A stretch of DNA of 64,000 nt, from contig NZ_VLPL01000001.1 in the NCBI RefSeq assembly GCF_007558725.1, forward strand, positions 540,808 through 604,807. Direction: 5' to 3'. The notes under the pieces are model-generated. The model had not been told where the DNA came from and did no database searches. It worked only from the letters and a program-made list of their open reading frames with translations. A program made the translations under genes and the position numbers. Source of the DNA: Fluviicola chungangensis. Its GTDB lineage: Bacteria > Bacteroidota > Bacteroidia > Flavobacteriales_D > Crocinitomicaceae. Position 1 is the stretch's first letter. Each line of letters begins with the position of its first letter. This document shows, piece by piece, positions 44,220 through 53,248 of this stretch.

Positions 44220-45427
44220 TTTAAGTCATTGATTACTTCATCAATTGACCTCTGACCGTTCGCCAATCGCAGTACCTTGGTAATTACAAGATCGATGATT
44301 GAATCCGGGCAAGAGGCACCTGAAGTAATTCCCACTTTTCCACCTCTCATCCAATTTTTAATGGTTTCTACCTCGTGGGTATGCCTATTGAAGCTGCGAA
44401 TTGTTTCCATATCCACGATTTCCGTTTCGTCTTTTATGAAATATACGGGACAACCTTGCTCCAGTAATTCCACCAAATGGGAGGTATTTGAACTGTTATA
44501 TCCGCCTACTACGATGGCATAATCCAGTGGTTCGTTCATCAAGGCTTCCGTAGCACTTTGATTATCACTGGTTGCGTAACACAAAGTATCACGCGTATCG
44601 GCAACTGTTTTATTTACTTTCGAACGTGCAGCGAACTCTTCCGTAACGGTTTTCAGGAATTCGGCTATTTTCTGCGTTTCACTTGCAAGCATGGTTGTCT
44701 GATTGATCACTCCTATTTTGCTTAAGTGGATTTCAGGATCGAAATTTAGTGTGTGTTTTCCCTTGAAAAAGTGGTAAAATTCTTCCTTTGAAGCTTCACC
44801 GGTAATGCATTTAGCCAAGAAAGCAGCCTCTTCCATATTTTTTACAATTACTGCTTCCGCATTCAAAGCCGCATGCGAAAATGTGGCCCGTGTTTCTTCA
44901 TGATCGTACTTTCCATGAATGACCAATGTATGATTTTCAGTACCCAATTTCTCTGCCCTGTTCCAAACCTTTTCCACGAATGGACAGGTCGTATCGTATT
45001 TTTCGGTCGAAACTCCCCGATTGGTTAATATTTGTTCAATTTCCAATGTTGTTCCGAATGCAGGAATAATAACCATGTCATCCGGATTCAATTCTTCCCA
45101 GGGGATCAACTGTTTTCCCGAAGTGTCCTGAATAAACCGAATACCGTGTTGTGTGAGGTCTGCATTCACTGTCGGATTATGGATCATCTGGCTCAAAAGA
45201 AAAATGCGTTTTCCGGCGTTTTCCTCCACAGCGCGATAAGCAATTTCTATCGCATTCTCAACACCATAGCAAAAGCCAAAATGCCGCGCAATAAATAACT
45301 GAACATTTCCAAAATCCAACACCGTCGGCGAGAAATCCTTCTTCCTCGGATCCTGACTCTTCCGAAATGCCTTCACTTTTGAAATGATCGGCGAGCGAAA
45401 TATGGATGGAATATCGAATTGTTTCAT
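44216..45427 (-). CDS. ispH: 4-hydroxy-3-methylbut-2-enyl diphosphate reductase
   Basis: The ATG at 45427 gives 403 residues; a longer frame begins only at a TTG. The three cluster cysteines are in RHFGFCYGVENAIEIAYRA, YDTTCPFVEKVWNRA and TSGASCPDSIIDLVI. HGKYDHEETRAT carries a conserved substrate His. The protein is about 80 residues longer than E. coli IspH, like the longer form of many Bacteroidota and cyanobacteria. It makes IPP and DMAPP in the last step of the MEP isoprenoid pathway, using ferredoxin-type electrons. Confidence 0.93.
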   Translation of the reverse strand: MKQFDIPSIFRSPIISKVKAFRKSQDPRKKDFSPTVLDFGNVQLFIARHFGFCYGVENAIEIAYRAVEENAGKRIFLLSQMIHNPTVNADLTQHGIRFIQDTSGKQLIPWEELNPDDMVIIPAFGTTLEIEQILTNRGVSTEKYDTTCPFVEKVWNRAEKLGTENHTLVIHGKYDHEETRATFSHAALNAEAVIVKNMEEAAFLAKCITGEASKEEFYHFFKGKHTLNFDPEIHLSKIGVINQTTMLASETQKIAEFLKTVTEEFAARSKVNKTVADTRDTLCYATSDNQSATEALMNEPLDYAIVVGGYNSSNTSHLVELLEQGCPVYFIKDETEIVDMETIRSFNRHTHEVETIKNWMRGGKVGITSGASCPDSIIDLVITKVLRLANGQRSIDEVINDLN

Positions 45428-45581
45428 TTGTTTAACAAAGTTACGGAATAGTTGCAATTATTAAATAATCACCTTTCTCCAAAGAACTTAAATTAAATAC
45501 CATGGTAAATGGTGGATAAGCTTGCACTTATCCCAAGCATCGTTTTTTTTTCTAAAACTTCGTAAAGAGTTTATGATACAA

Positions 45582-45608
45582 AAACCCGATCCTGAATCAG
45601 AACCGGGT
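45582..45608 (-). terminator. Terminator of the glutamine synthetase gene
   Basis: AACCCG pairs with CGGGTT around an inner CTG/CAG stem. On the minus strand the stem is followed by a T run. Confidence 0.65.
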
Positions 45609-45641
45609 TGAATTTTACTTTTCCGAAAGCGATGCTTTCTC

Positions 45642-47828
45642 TTATCTGGTAAATAACATTTCTCTGAATTTTGGCAACGGCCATAACTCATCGTCTACCA
45701 ATAACTCCAATTTATCTGCATGGTAACGGATTTCGTCAAAATAAACTTTTACTTTATCACAATATGCCACTGCTTTCTCTTCCGCATGCTCAATTTTGTT
45801 GGCGTCTTTGCGTGCCTGGAGCATCGTATCACACGTTGCTTTCATCTTATTCAAATGCATGGAAATCTTAGTAACCAACTCTATTTGAGCTGCCGCAGCC
45901 TCTTTCCCTGCTTTTTCACCCAAAGCAGACATGATTCCCTGGATATTGGACAACAATCTGTTCTGGTATTCCACTACTGCAGGAATAATGTGTGTCTGAA
46001 CCAAATCTCCCATCAAACGGGCTTCGATCTGGATCTTTAAAATATAGCTTTCAAACTCGATTTCCTGACGTGCTTCCAGCTCACGTGGTGTCAATACATT
46101 CATTTCATCGAACAACTTCACGAATTTCTTGTCTCCCCAAGCTTTCAATGCGCGCGGAGTGTCTTTGAAGTTGTTTAATCCTCTTTTTTCAGCTTCTTTC
46201 ACCCATTCCTCACCGTATCCGTTTCCTTCAAAACGAATTTTCTTGGAATCCTTGATCAGGATTTGAAGCTCTTTCAGAATTGCCTCATCTTTCGATTCTC
46301 CTTTTTCGATGCGTGCATCTACACTCACTTTGAACAATTGCAATTGTTTCGCCATAATAGTATTCAAAACAATCATAGCAGAAGCACAGTTTGCAGAAGA
46401 ACCAACCGCACGGAACTCAAACTTATTTCCTGTAAACGCGAACGGGGAAGTTCTGTTTCTGTCCGTATTGTCTAGCATGATCTGAGGAATTTTACCGATA
46501 TTCAGTTTCAATTCCGTTTTATCCTGCGGGGACATTTTTCCCGCTTTCACACTTTTTTCCAACTCATCCAGCGCTTCCGATAACTGGGAACCGATGAATG
46601 TGGAGATAATTGCCGGAGGAGCTTCGTTTGCGCCCAAACGGTGATCGTTACTTGCGGAAGCAATACATGCACGCAACAAATCTGCGTTATCATGAATCGC
46701 TTTAATGGTATTCACAAAGAACGTCAGGAACTGAAGATTTGTTTTCGGGTTTTTTCCCGGTTGAAGCAAATTCACTCCTGTATTCGTTCCTAAGGACCAA
46801 TTGTTGTGTTTCCCGGAACCATTTACTCCTGCGAATGGTTTTTCATGTAGTAATACACGGAAATCATGCTTACGTGCAACTTTTTCCAATAAATCCATCA
46901 ACAACAAGTTGTGGTCGTTTGCCAGGTTACATTCTTCAAAGATCGGAGCACATTCAAACTGGTTCGGAGCAACTTCATTATGGCGTGTTGTTACCGGGAT
47001 TCCCAATAAGATGGCTTCATTTTCAAACTCACGCATGAATGCAGTTACACGTTCAGGAATCGACCCGAAATAATGATCATCCAATTGCTGTCCTTTTGCA
47101 GGAGCGTGACCGAACAATGCGCGGCCTGTCATCATCAAATCCGGGCGACAGTTGAACAATGCCTGGTCAACCAGGAAATATTCCTGTTCCCAACCCAATG
47201 TTGCGTTTACTTTCGTTACATTTTTATCGAAATACTGGCATACTTCCGTGGCAATGCTATCCACAGCGTGCAATGCTTTCAATAAAGGCATTTTATAATC
47301 CAGTGATTCACCTGTATAGGAAATAAAGATGGTCGGGATACACAATGTTTTCCCGATCACAAATGCCGGCGAAGACGGATCCCACGCCGTATAACCTCTT
47401 GCTTCAAAGGTATTCCGGATTCCCCCGTTCGGGAAAGAAGAAGCATCCGGTTCCTGCTGAACCAACAATTCTCCGTCAAAACGCTCAATTGCACGTCCTG
47501 GTCCGACCGGTTTGAAAAATGCATCGTGCTTTTCAGCAGTTGCACCGGTAAGCGGTTGGAACCAGTGTGTATAATGTGTTGCTCCTTTTGTGATAGCCCA
47601 GTCTTTCATAGCGGAGGCAACCTGATCGGCCATTTTACGATCCAGGCGGGTTCCATTCTGAATGGATTCCATCATGGATTTGTATGCATCCGACGGAAGG
47701 TACTCACGCATCACTTCTGCATGAAATACATTTTTCCCGAACAGTTCGGAAACTTTCCCATCGTAATCGATGTGTTTTGGTGTACGATTGAGTACATCCT
47801 GATACGCCTGTAATCGCTTTGTTGCCAT
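45642..47828 (-). CDS. glnN: Type III glutamine synthetase
   Basis: The start at 47828 (MATKRLQAYQDVLNRTP) gives 728 residues, the usual size of GSIII; 25 further upstream codons lack family features. Typical segments are GWEQEYFLVDQALF, VTTRHNEVAPNQFECAPIFEECNLANDHN, LLHEKPFAGVNGSGKHNNWSLGTN and RNRTSPFAFTGNKFEFRAVGSSANCA, covering the glutamate, ammonium and metal sites. It condenses glutamate and ammonia with ATP to give glutamine. It is the main ammonium-assimilating enzyme in many Bacteroidota and is not controlled by adenylylation. Confidence 0.96.
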   Translation of the reverse strand: MATKRLQAYQDVLNRTPKHIDYDGKVSELFGKNVFHAEVMREYLPSDAYKSMMESIQNGTRLDRKMADQVASAMKDWAITKGATHYTHWFQPLTGATAEKHDAFFKPVGPGRAIERFDGELLVQQEPDASSFPNGGIRNTFEARGYTAWDPSSPAFVIGKTLCIPTIFISYTGESLDYKMPLLKALHAVDSIATEVCQYFDKNVTKVNATLGWEQEYFLVDQALFNCRPDLMMTGRALFGHAPAKGQQLDDHYFGSIPERVTAFMREFENEAILLGIPVTTRHNEVAPNQFECAPIFEECNLANDHNLLLMDLLEKVARKHDFRVLLHEKPFAGVNGSGKHNNWSLGTNTGVNLLQPGKNPKTNLQFLTFFVNTIKAIHDNADLLRACIASASNDHRLGANEAPPAIISTFIGSQLSEALDELEKSVKAGKMSPQDKTELKLNIGKIPQIMLDNTDRNRTSPFAFTGNKFEFRAVGSSANCASAMIVLNTIMAKQLQLFKVSVDARIEKGESKDEAILKELQILIKDSKKIRFEGNGYGEEWVKEAEKRGLNNFKDTPRALKAWGDKKFVKLFDEMNVLTPRELEARQEIEFESYILKIQIEARLMGDLVQTHIIPAVVEYQNRLLSNIQGIMSALGEKAGKEAAAAQIELVTKISMHLNKMKATCDTMLQARKDANKIEHAEEKAVAYCDKVKVYFDEIRYHADKLELLVDDELWPLPKFREMLFTR

Positions 47829-47845
47829 AAATTCAAAATTTTTGA

Positions 47846-47877
47846 CAAAAATACATTTTTCAAAGGGGGTATTCCAA
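47846..47877 (-). promoter_or_regulatory. Promoter of the glutamine synthetase gene
   Basis: On the minus strand TTG (47877-47875), 21 bases, then TATTTTTG (47853-47846), which fits TAnnTTTG. The expected start of transcription lies about 10 bases before the ATG. Confidence 0.5.
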
Positions 47878-48092
47878 GAAAAAGTGCAAAATTTTATAAA
47901 CACCCCCTGTTAATTCAAAGGGGTCTTTCTAAAAATAACCAAAATAAACCCTACTCACATCTTTTATTGAATTCACACTTCCTGTTTTAAAAGACGGCTC
48001 CCCAAGGAATCAGAGTAGTGTTAAATAAATCATCCGGCCTTGAATTTTCATTTTTTTTATCTAACTTACTTCTTAATTGAAAGACACTTAAA

Positions 48093-48488
48093 ATGAACTT
48101 GTTTGGTTTTTTTCAACGGAAGAAAAAGAAAGCAACCAACGAAAATATCACGCATATGGACGAAAATCATTTGGTTGTTATTCAATTCTTCTATGGAATT
48201 GAGGATTTAAATGAATTGCATGAGCTGGAAAAGCAATTGGATTCTAACATTAAAGACAGTGAGTTGGGGAAATATGAAGGTCACGATATCTCAATGGATT
48301 TCGGTGACGGTTACCTTTATTTTAACGGGAAAAATGCAGACCAGATCTTTCAGTCAATCAAACCGATCCTGGAACAGCATTACTTCATGGACAAATCGGT
48401 TGCAACACTCCGTTTCGGTTCTTTTGAAAATCCGGCAGCCGAAGAACGCGATTTCCTGATCCGTTTTTCCAAATTACAAGAGAATTAA
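48093..48488 (+). CDS. Hypothetical cytoplasmic protein (131 aa)
   Basis: A basic N-terminus (NLFGFFQRKKKKATNEN) is followed by an alpha/beta domain: HLVVIQFFYGIEDLNELHELEKQLDSNI, SMDFGDGYLYFNGKNADQIFQSIKPILEQHYFM and SVATLRFGSFENPAAEERDFLIRF. There is no signal peptide or membrane segment. The beta-alpha pattern could be a small ferredoxin-like fold, but no family is recognised. It is 264 bases from the divergent glnN start; that spacer holds the glnN promoter and nothing else I can name. Confidence 0.72.
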   Translation: MNLFGFFQRKKKKATNENITHMDENHLVVIQFFYGIEDLNELHELEKQLDSNIKDSELGKYEGHDISMDFGDGYLYFNGKNADQIFQSIKPILEQHYFMDKSVATLRFGSFENPAAEERDFLIRFSKLQEN

Positions 48489-48497
48489 TTCGCCTCT

Positions 48498-48525
48498 TTG
48501 AATTTCGACAATTTCGATAACTTTG
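48498..48525 (+). promoter_or_regulatory. Promoter of the 48543 gene
   Basis: TTG (48498-48500), 17 bases, then TAACTTTG (48518-48525), an exact TAnnTTTG, 17 bases before the ATG. It argues for the start at 48543. Confidence 0.6.
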
Positions 48526-48542
48526 TGTTCAAAACCTTGAAC

Positions 48543-49226
48543 ATGAAAAATATACTCTGCTTCATTATCCTGACGTTTTCAGTTTCTTCCTTTGCACAAC
48601 AAAAATTAGCGCTGAAGGATGTTGATCAAAACAAACTCCTGAAAGATATTGTTTACACCAATACATCAAACGAGGAGATCACCATCCTCTACTGGTTCCC
48701 GGAAATTTACTGGGAAGTGCTTTCTGCAAAGGACCCGAAGGCATTTGGTCCGGAAGTGATCACCCAGTTAAAACAAATGCTCGGCAACAAATCCATTTTT
48801 ATTGCCATCTCCGGGAAAGTAAGTTCGGCATCACGGACCTTCGAATCAAAAGAAGCCTCCTACCTGCGTAATAACATTTCTGCAACATTCAACGGTAAAA
48901 ACTACAAACCCATTCCGGAATCCAAATTATCGGAAGAATTGCTGATGCTGAATGATTACCTAAAACCGATGTTCGCTCAAATGCTTGGCGATATGGGAGC
49001 CGGAATGTCGGTGTTTTATTTTGAAGTCACCGATAATGTGGGAGATAATTTATTGAATCCGTATGGAAATACCGATTTTAATCTCAGCCTGGCTTCCACA
49101 AAAGCTACTTTTCACCTTCCCCTTCCAAGTTTATACAAAGATGCAAAGTGCACGAATGACGGAGAATTATTCCCTGCGAACTATGAGTTTTGCCCCTATC
49201 ATGGATCCAAATTGGTTACGCAGTAA
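48543..49226 (+). CDS. Hypothetical exported protein (227 aa)
   Basis: The start at 48543 gives a signal peptide (MKNILCFIILTFSVSSFAQ) and follows a good promoter; a longer frame from 48498 would overlap that promoter. The mature protein is alpha/beta with YTNTSNEEITILYWFPEIYWEVL, IFIAISGKVSSASRTFESKEASYLRNNI and MGAGMSVFYFEVTDNVGDNLLNPYG. Two C-terminal cysteines occur in KCTNDGELFPANYEFCPYHG, a pattern like a zinc-ribbon half. No family is recognised; the likely location is the periplasm. Confidence 0.75.
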   Translation: MKNILCFIILTFSVSSFAQQKLALKDVDQNKLLKDIVYTNTSNEEITILYWFPEIYWEVLSAKDPKAFGPEVITQLKQMLGNKSIFIAISGKVSSASRTFESKEASYLRNNISATFNGKNYKPIPESKLSEELLMLNDYLKPMFAQMLGDMGAGMSVFYFEVTDNVGDNLLNPYGNTDFNLSLASTKATFHLPLPSLYKDAKCTNDGELFPANYEFCPYHGSKLVTQ

Positions 49227-49293
49227 TCTTCCGGCGTTCTCTCTTCGAAATTGAACGAAATCATTACTTTTACAGTCTAAAAAAACAAAATAA

Positions 49294-50376
49294 ATGAAAA
49301 ACACTGCTCTTACCCAGGTCCACGAGGCTTTGGGTGCCAAAATGGTTCCATTTGCGGGATTCAATATGCCAGTACAATATGAAGGTGTAATTGCTGAACA
49401 CGAAACAGTTCGGAATGCTGTTGGTGTATTTGACGTTTCTCACATGGGAGAGTTTTTGTTATCCGGTCCGGATGCCTTGGATTTGATTCAGCGGGTTACC
49501 ACCAATGATGCTTCGACATTAACTATCGGGCGCGCTCAGTATTCGTGTCTTCCAAACGGAAAAGGCGGAATTGTGGACGATTTAATTGTATACCGGATCA
49601 AAGAAGAGGAATACCTGCTGGTAGTGAACGCTTCGAATATCGAAAAGGATTGGAACTGGATTACTTCTCACAATACCAAAAATGTATCGATGAGAAACCT
49701 TTCAGACGATTATTCTTTGTTGGCCATTCAAGGACCAAAAGCCGTTGAAGCAATGCAATCACTGACGTCTGTTGATCTTTCTGCGATCAAATACTACCAT
49801 TTTGAAGTGGGGCCGTTTGCAGGGATTGATCATGTAATTATTTCCGCAACAGGATATACCGGTTCGGGAGGTTTTGAGATCTACTGCAAAAACTCGGAAG
49901 TGAAGCAAGTATGGGACAAAGTCTTTGAAGCAGGCGCTCCATTCGGGATCAAACCGATTGGTTTGGCAGCTCGCGATACCTTGCGTCTGGAAATGGGATT
50001 CTGTTTATACGGGAACGACATCGACGATACGACTTCTCCGTTGGAAGCGGGATTGGGATGGATCACGAAATTCACGAAAGATTTCGTGGATTCTGAGAAG
50101 TTAAAAGCGCAAAAAGAAGCAGGTGTAAGCCGAAAACTGATTGGATTTGAACTGATCGACCGGGGAATTCCACGTCACGATTACCGCATTTTGGATGCAA
50201 ACGGAAACGTGATCGGGAAAGTCACTTCCGGAACACAAGGACCAAGCGTGAAGAAAGCAATTGGAATGGGTTATGTAAATACCGAATTTGCTGCTCCGGA
50301 CAGCGAGATCTTTATCGAGATCCGCGACAAAGGAGTTTTGGCAAAAGTGGTGAAGATGCCTTTTTATCAGAAGTAG
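49294..50376 (+). CDS. gcvT: Aminomethyltransferase (glycine cleavage system T protein)
   Basis: The 360 residues match Gcv[93 protein letters not shown] (including the catalytic Asp region for folate binding) and [20 protein letters not shown]. It transfers the methylene group of the lipoyl-bound intermediate to tetrahydrofolate, releasing ammonia. The other glycine cleavage genes are not in the window. Confidence 0.96.
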   Translation: MKNTALTQVHEALGAKMVPFAGFNMPVQYEGVIAEHETVRNAVGVFDVSHMGEFLLSGPDALDLIQRVTTNDASTLTIGRAQYSCLPNGKGGIVDDLIVYRIKEEEYLLVVNASNIEKDWNWITSHNTKNVSMRNLSDDYSLLAIQGPKAVEAMQSLTSVDLSAIKYYHFEVGPFAGIDHVIISATGYTGSGGFEIYCKNSEVKQVWDKVFEAGAPFGIKPIGLAARDTLRLEMGFCLYGNDIDDTTSPLEAGLGWITKFTKDFVDSEKLKAQKEAGVSRKLIGFELIDRGIPRHDYRILDANGNVIGKVTSGTQGPSVKKAIGMGYVNTEFAAPDSEIFIEIRDKGVLAKVVKMPFYQK

Positions 50377-50385
50377 AGAATCTAT

Positions 50386-50416
50386 CTCCCCCTTTGGAGG
50401 GGGATTAAGGGGGAGG
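50386..50416. repeat. GC-rich palindromic repeat unit (same family as 20726-20807)
   Basis: The unit has the pattern CCCCCTTTGGAGGGGG, then ATTAAGGGGGAGG, directly after gcvT. It matches one arm of the inverted repeat between cysD and cysN almost base for base. Confidence 0.7.
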
Positions 50417-50449
50417 AAGGACAACTATTAATTCTTCCTTATAATACTC

Positions 50450-50482
50450 AAGTGGGATTGTGAAAGCAGTTCCACTTTTTTA
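50450..50482 (+). terminator. Terminator-like hairpin on the left of parDE
   Basis: AAGTGGGA pairs with TTCCACTT and is followed by Ts. The 28 bases 50450-50477 match the reverse complement of 51138-51165 at 23 positions, so the parDE pair lies between two copies in opposite orientation. Confidence 0.65.
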
Positions 50483-50501
50483 TGACATAAAAATCAAACA
50501 C

Positions 50502-50532
50502 TTGGATAAAGTACCAATTTTTGGTAACTTTA
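50502..50532 (+). promoter_or_regulatory. parDE promoter with overlapping dyad operator
   Basis: TTG (50502-50504), 20 bases, then TAACTTTA (50525-50532), one mismatch from TAnnTTTG. The imperfect palindrome AAAGTACCAA..TTGGTAACTTT (50508-50531) overlaps the promoter, as expected for autorepression by a ParD-type antitoxin. Confidence 0.45.
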
Positions 50533-50547
50533 AGAAAAATTTCGATC

Positions 50548-50787
50548 ATGAAAAATACATCTGTGTCACTTGGTAATTATTTCGATGAATTTGTAAGTCA
50601 ACAAATTTCAGCCGGAAGGTATAAAAATGTGAGTGAGGTTATTCGCGCCGGGCTTCGACTTTTGGAGAATGAAGAAAGTAAATTAATTGCTTTAAAAAGT
50701 GCTATCCAGGAAGGACTAAATAGTCCAAGAGTTGAGAATTTTGACTTTGATGAACATTTAACCAACTTAAAATCTGAAAAGAAGTAG
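50548..50787 (+). CDS. parD: ParD-type antitoxin
   Basis: The start at 50548 gives 79 residues beginning MKNTSVSLGNYFDEFVSQQI, with the ribbon-helix-helix pattern and the family block SAGRYKNVSEVIRAGLRLLENEE. An earlier in-frame start would run into the promoter dyad. The C-terminal part (about 50-79) should wrap the toxin. The dimer should bind the palindrome upstream and repress its own operon. It is followed by the toxin gene after 2 bases. Confidence 0.92.
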   Translation: MKNTSVSLGNYFDEFVSQQISAGRYKNVSEVIRAGLRLLENEESKLIALKSAIQEGLNSPRVENFDFDEHLTNLKSEKK

Positions 50788-50789
50788 AA

Positions 50790-51089
50790 ATGCCTAAAGT
50801 TATCTTAAGACAAGAGGCAATAAACGACTTAACTGACATTTGGCAGTATACCTTACATAAGTGGTCAGAAAAACAAGCGGACAAGTATTATCAAGCAATT
50901 CAATCGGCCTGCAAAGAAATTGGAAACGATCCAACACTTGGAAAAGTTTACATAGAAGTAAACCCGAATTTATTAGGATTCAAGTCGGGAAAACACATTT
51001 TGTTTTATCACCTGGTCTCAGAAAATGAAATAGAGATTATACGGATATTGCACGAAAGAATGGATTTGGAAAACCAGACAAACGACTAA
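50790..51089 (+). CDS. parE: ParE/RelE-fold toxin
   Basis: The 99 residues fit the ParE family: VILRQEAINDLTDIWQYTLHKWSEKQADKYYQAIQSACKEIGNDPTLGK, then GFKSGKHILFYHLVSENEIEIIRILHERMDL with the typical YR-type strand and terminal helix. ParE toxins inhibit DNA gyrase; the fold is shared with RelE ribonucleases, so the target is not certain. Forms a two-gene toxin-antitoxin operon with the preceding antitoxin. Confidence 0.92.
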   Translation: MPKVILRQEAINDLTDIWQYTLHKWSEKQADKYYQAIQSACKEIGNDPTLGKVYIEVNPNLLGFKSGKHILFYHLVSENEIEIIRILHERMDLENQTND

Positions 51090-51137
51090 GAGTCAAGGGT
51101 CAGGACTGTTAGAATTAAGACTTTTAACTAATTATAG

Positions 51138-51170
51138 TAGTGGAATCGTTTTCACAATTCCACTTTTTTT
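51138..51170 (+). terminator. Terminator-like hairpin on the right of parDE
   Basis: AGTGGAAT (51139-51146) pairs with ATTCCACT (51157-51164), followed by seven or more Ts. It is the inverted counterpart of the hairpin at 50450. Confidence 0.8.
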
Positions 51171-51359
51171 GTAACCAATTTATCTAACTATCACTTTCGT
51201 TTCGATTTTTTAAGTAGTATTGGAAGAGCGAAACGCGCAAATGCACTATTTACTGAAACCACATTCACGATTTTCTGTTGATTTTCAGGCTTAAATCTTG
51301 ATGAAAAATGAATTTAGTATTTATACATCCCTAGTTAAAATGATTAATTATTATTAAAG

Positions 51360-53114
51360 ATGAGTATTACTCCTAGAGGTATGAGCTTGCAAGAAGCTTA
51401 TAGAAATTATTCGGAAGGAAAGTTCCTAGTAAACAGAAAGTACCAGAGAAAACTTGTCTGGACGGTTGATGAAAAAGAATATCTGATTGATAGTATCATA
51501 AATGATTTACCAATTCCCTTGATTCTTTTAGCTCAGACGGATGACGGTAAACTTGAAATTATAGACGGTCTCCAGCGCATGAACGCTATAATTTCCTTTG
51601 TAGAAAATCGATTTTCAATCCATGGAAAATATTTTGACACAAAACAATCATCAAGAGCAAAGCAATCTGCAGAAGAAGGTATTTTTGTTCCAATAACAGA
51701 TGATACTCAATTGTTAGACGCTAAAGTTTGTGCTAATTTTCTAGATTATCAATTAGCAATTACTATTTATCCAACCGACAACGAAGCTGAGATTACAGAT
51801 ATTTTTGGGAGAATAAATTCTGGAGGGAAACAACTAAGTCCTCAAGAAAAAAGGCAGGCAGGAATGCTCGATGTACTTTCTGACACAGTTAGAAAGGTTT
51901 CTTCAGAAATAAGAGGAGATTCTTCTAAGGATATATTGGATTTAGCAGAAATGCCTGAAATTAGTATTGATTCCAATCGAGAAAATATAGGATATGGACT
52001 TATCGCCGAAGATATATTTTGGTGTAAGAACGGAATTATATGGAAAAAACAACTTAGAGATAGCGAAGATGAAGAAATGATTCTAGATATCATTGCAAGT
52101 ATTGTAAAAGATGAGCCTTTAGCAAAAAGTCGTGAGCTATTCAACAAAATATACAATATTGAGAATAATGAACATAAGGAGTTCAATTCTCTTTTAGTAA
52201 AATATGGAGTTGATAGAATAATGCACGAGATCAAAGTTACTTTTTCACTAATTGAAGGGGTATTTGAAGATCAAAATACAAGTATCATTAATGTCGTCAA
52301 CCCGAAATCCAGAAATCCAGTTAAGGAATCCTTTTATTCTATCTTCATGTCTTTTTTTCATTTAATTGTTAAGGAAGAAAAATCTCCTGCCGACAGCGCA
52401 GAAATAGTAAAAGCACTTCACGGATTGCAAAAAAAGATGACTTCAACAGCAAATTATTCTGTTACTCCAGATAGAGAAAAAAATATCAATCTTACAACAG
52501 GATTGATTCAAAAATATTTTGTCAAAAAAGATCCTCCAGTACTAAGACACGGAGCAGGTTTGGCATTAGATTTTGAAAATTCAATTCGACGAGCCAAAAT
52601 AGAGTCGAATAGGTATGAATGCAAACAAGGATTCTATGATCTTTCAAACACACGAGATTTAAATGAAAATCTTTATGATGAAATTATTGAAACAATATGT
52701 GGTATCGCAAATATTGGACCTGAAGAAGATGGATTTCTATTCATCGGTGTTGCTGATAAGGAGGCCGATGCAAAACGAATTCAGGTTTTAGATAGAATCG
52801 ATTATAAAACAATTAATCAAAGACACATTGTTGGGATAGACCGTGAATTAGAATTACAAAAAGGCTCTCTTGATGATTACATTAACAGACTTTTAAATAA
52901 AATTTCAAAATCAAACTTATCAGAACCTTTAAAAAGCCAGGTATTAAGTCAACTTGATGTCATAGATTATAAGGGATTAACCGTATTAAGACTTAGAGTA
53001 CCACGTCAAAAAGAACTTTCTTTTGTAGATAAAAAAAGTTTCGTAAGGGAAAACTCAAATACTATTGAACTTGATGGTCCGAAACTAGTCGCGATAAGCA
53101 AATTATTTAATTAA
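51360..53114 (+). CDS. DUF262 (ParB/GmrS-like) + AlbA_2/Schlafen-like two-domain protein
   Basis: Residues 1-180 match the DUF262 fold: LVNRKYQRKLVWTVDEKEYLIDSIINDLPIPLILL, the central IIDGLQRMNAIISF (a variant of the DGQQR motif) and IFGRINSGGKQLSPQEKRQAGM. A helical middle of about 220 residues follows. Residues about 425-584 resemble an AlbA_2/Schlafen-type domain (ESNRYECKQGFYDL, IIETICGIANIGPEEDGFLFIGVADK, GLTVLRLRVP, FVRENSNTIEL). DUF262 proteins often take part in defence (GmrSD, Dnd-associated), and AlbA_2 domains occur in nucleic-acid-targeting proteins. The HNH module usual in GmrSD is absent. The gene is visibly more AT-rich than its neighbours and sits beside a toxin-antitoxin pair, pointing to an acquired accessory gene. 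Confidence 0.75.
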   Translation: MSITPRGMSLQEAYRNYSEGKFLVNRKYQRKLVWTVDEKEYLIDSIINDLPIPLILLAQTDDGKLEIIDGLQRMNAIISFVENRFSIHGKYFDTKQSSRAKQSAEEGIFVPITDDTQLLDAKVCANFLDYQLAITIYPTDNEAEITDIFGRINSGGKQLSPQEKRQAGMLDVLSDTVRKVSSEIRGDSSKDILDLAEMPEISIDSNRENIGYGLIAEDIFWCKNGIIWKKQLRDSEDEEMILDIIASIVKDEPLAKSRELFNKIYNIENNEHKEFNSLLVKYGVDRIMHEIKVTFSLIEGVFEDQNTSIINVVNPKSRNPVKESFYSIFMSFFHLIVKEEKSPADSAEIVKALHGLQKKMTSTANYSVTPDREKNINLTTGLIQKYFVKKDPPVLRHGAGLALDFENSIRRAKIESNRYECKQGFYDLSNTRDLNENLYDEIIETICGIANIGPEEDGFLFIGVADKEADAKRIQVLDRIDYKTINQRHIVGIDRELELQKGSLDDYINRLLNKISKSNLSEPLKSQVLSQLDVIDYKGLTVLRLRVPRQKELSFVDKKSFVRENSNTIELDGPKLVAISKLFN

Positions 53115-53248
53115 GGTTCTATTTATTTAAACTAAAATCTTCAAAACTTGTCTATTCTTTCCTTTTCCTTACTTCTTAACATCGCTTAACATCCTGCATT
53201 TTTCATTGTTGGAAGAAGCGTGTATTTTGACCTCCTAAACTTATGAGT

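Noticed and set aside
45488-45691. Minus-strand frame of 67 codons after the glutamine synthetase gene
   Set aside because: It overlaps the end of glnN in another frame, crosses the glnN terminator and has no recognisable pattern.
47829-48092. Hidden gene or RNA in the glnN/48093 spacer
   Set aside because: Apart from the glnN promoter I see no frame of useful length, no strong hairpin and no tRNA-like structure.
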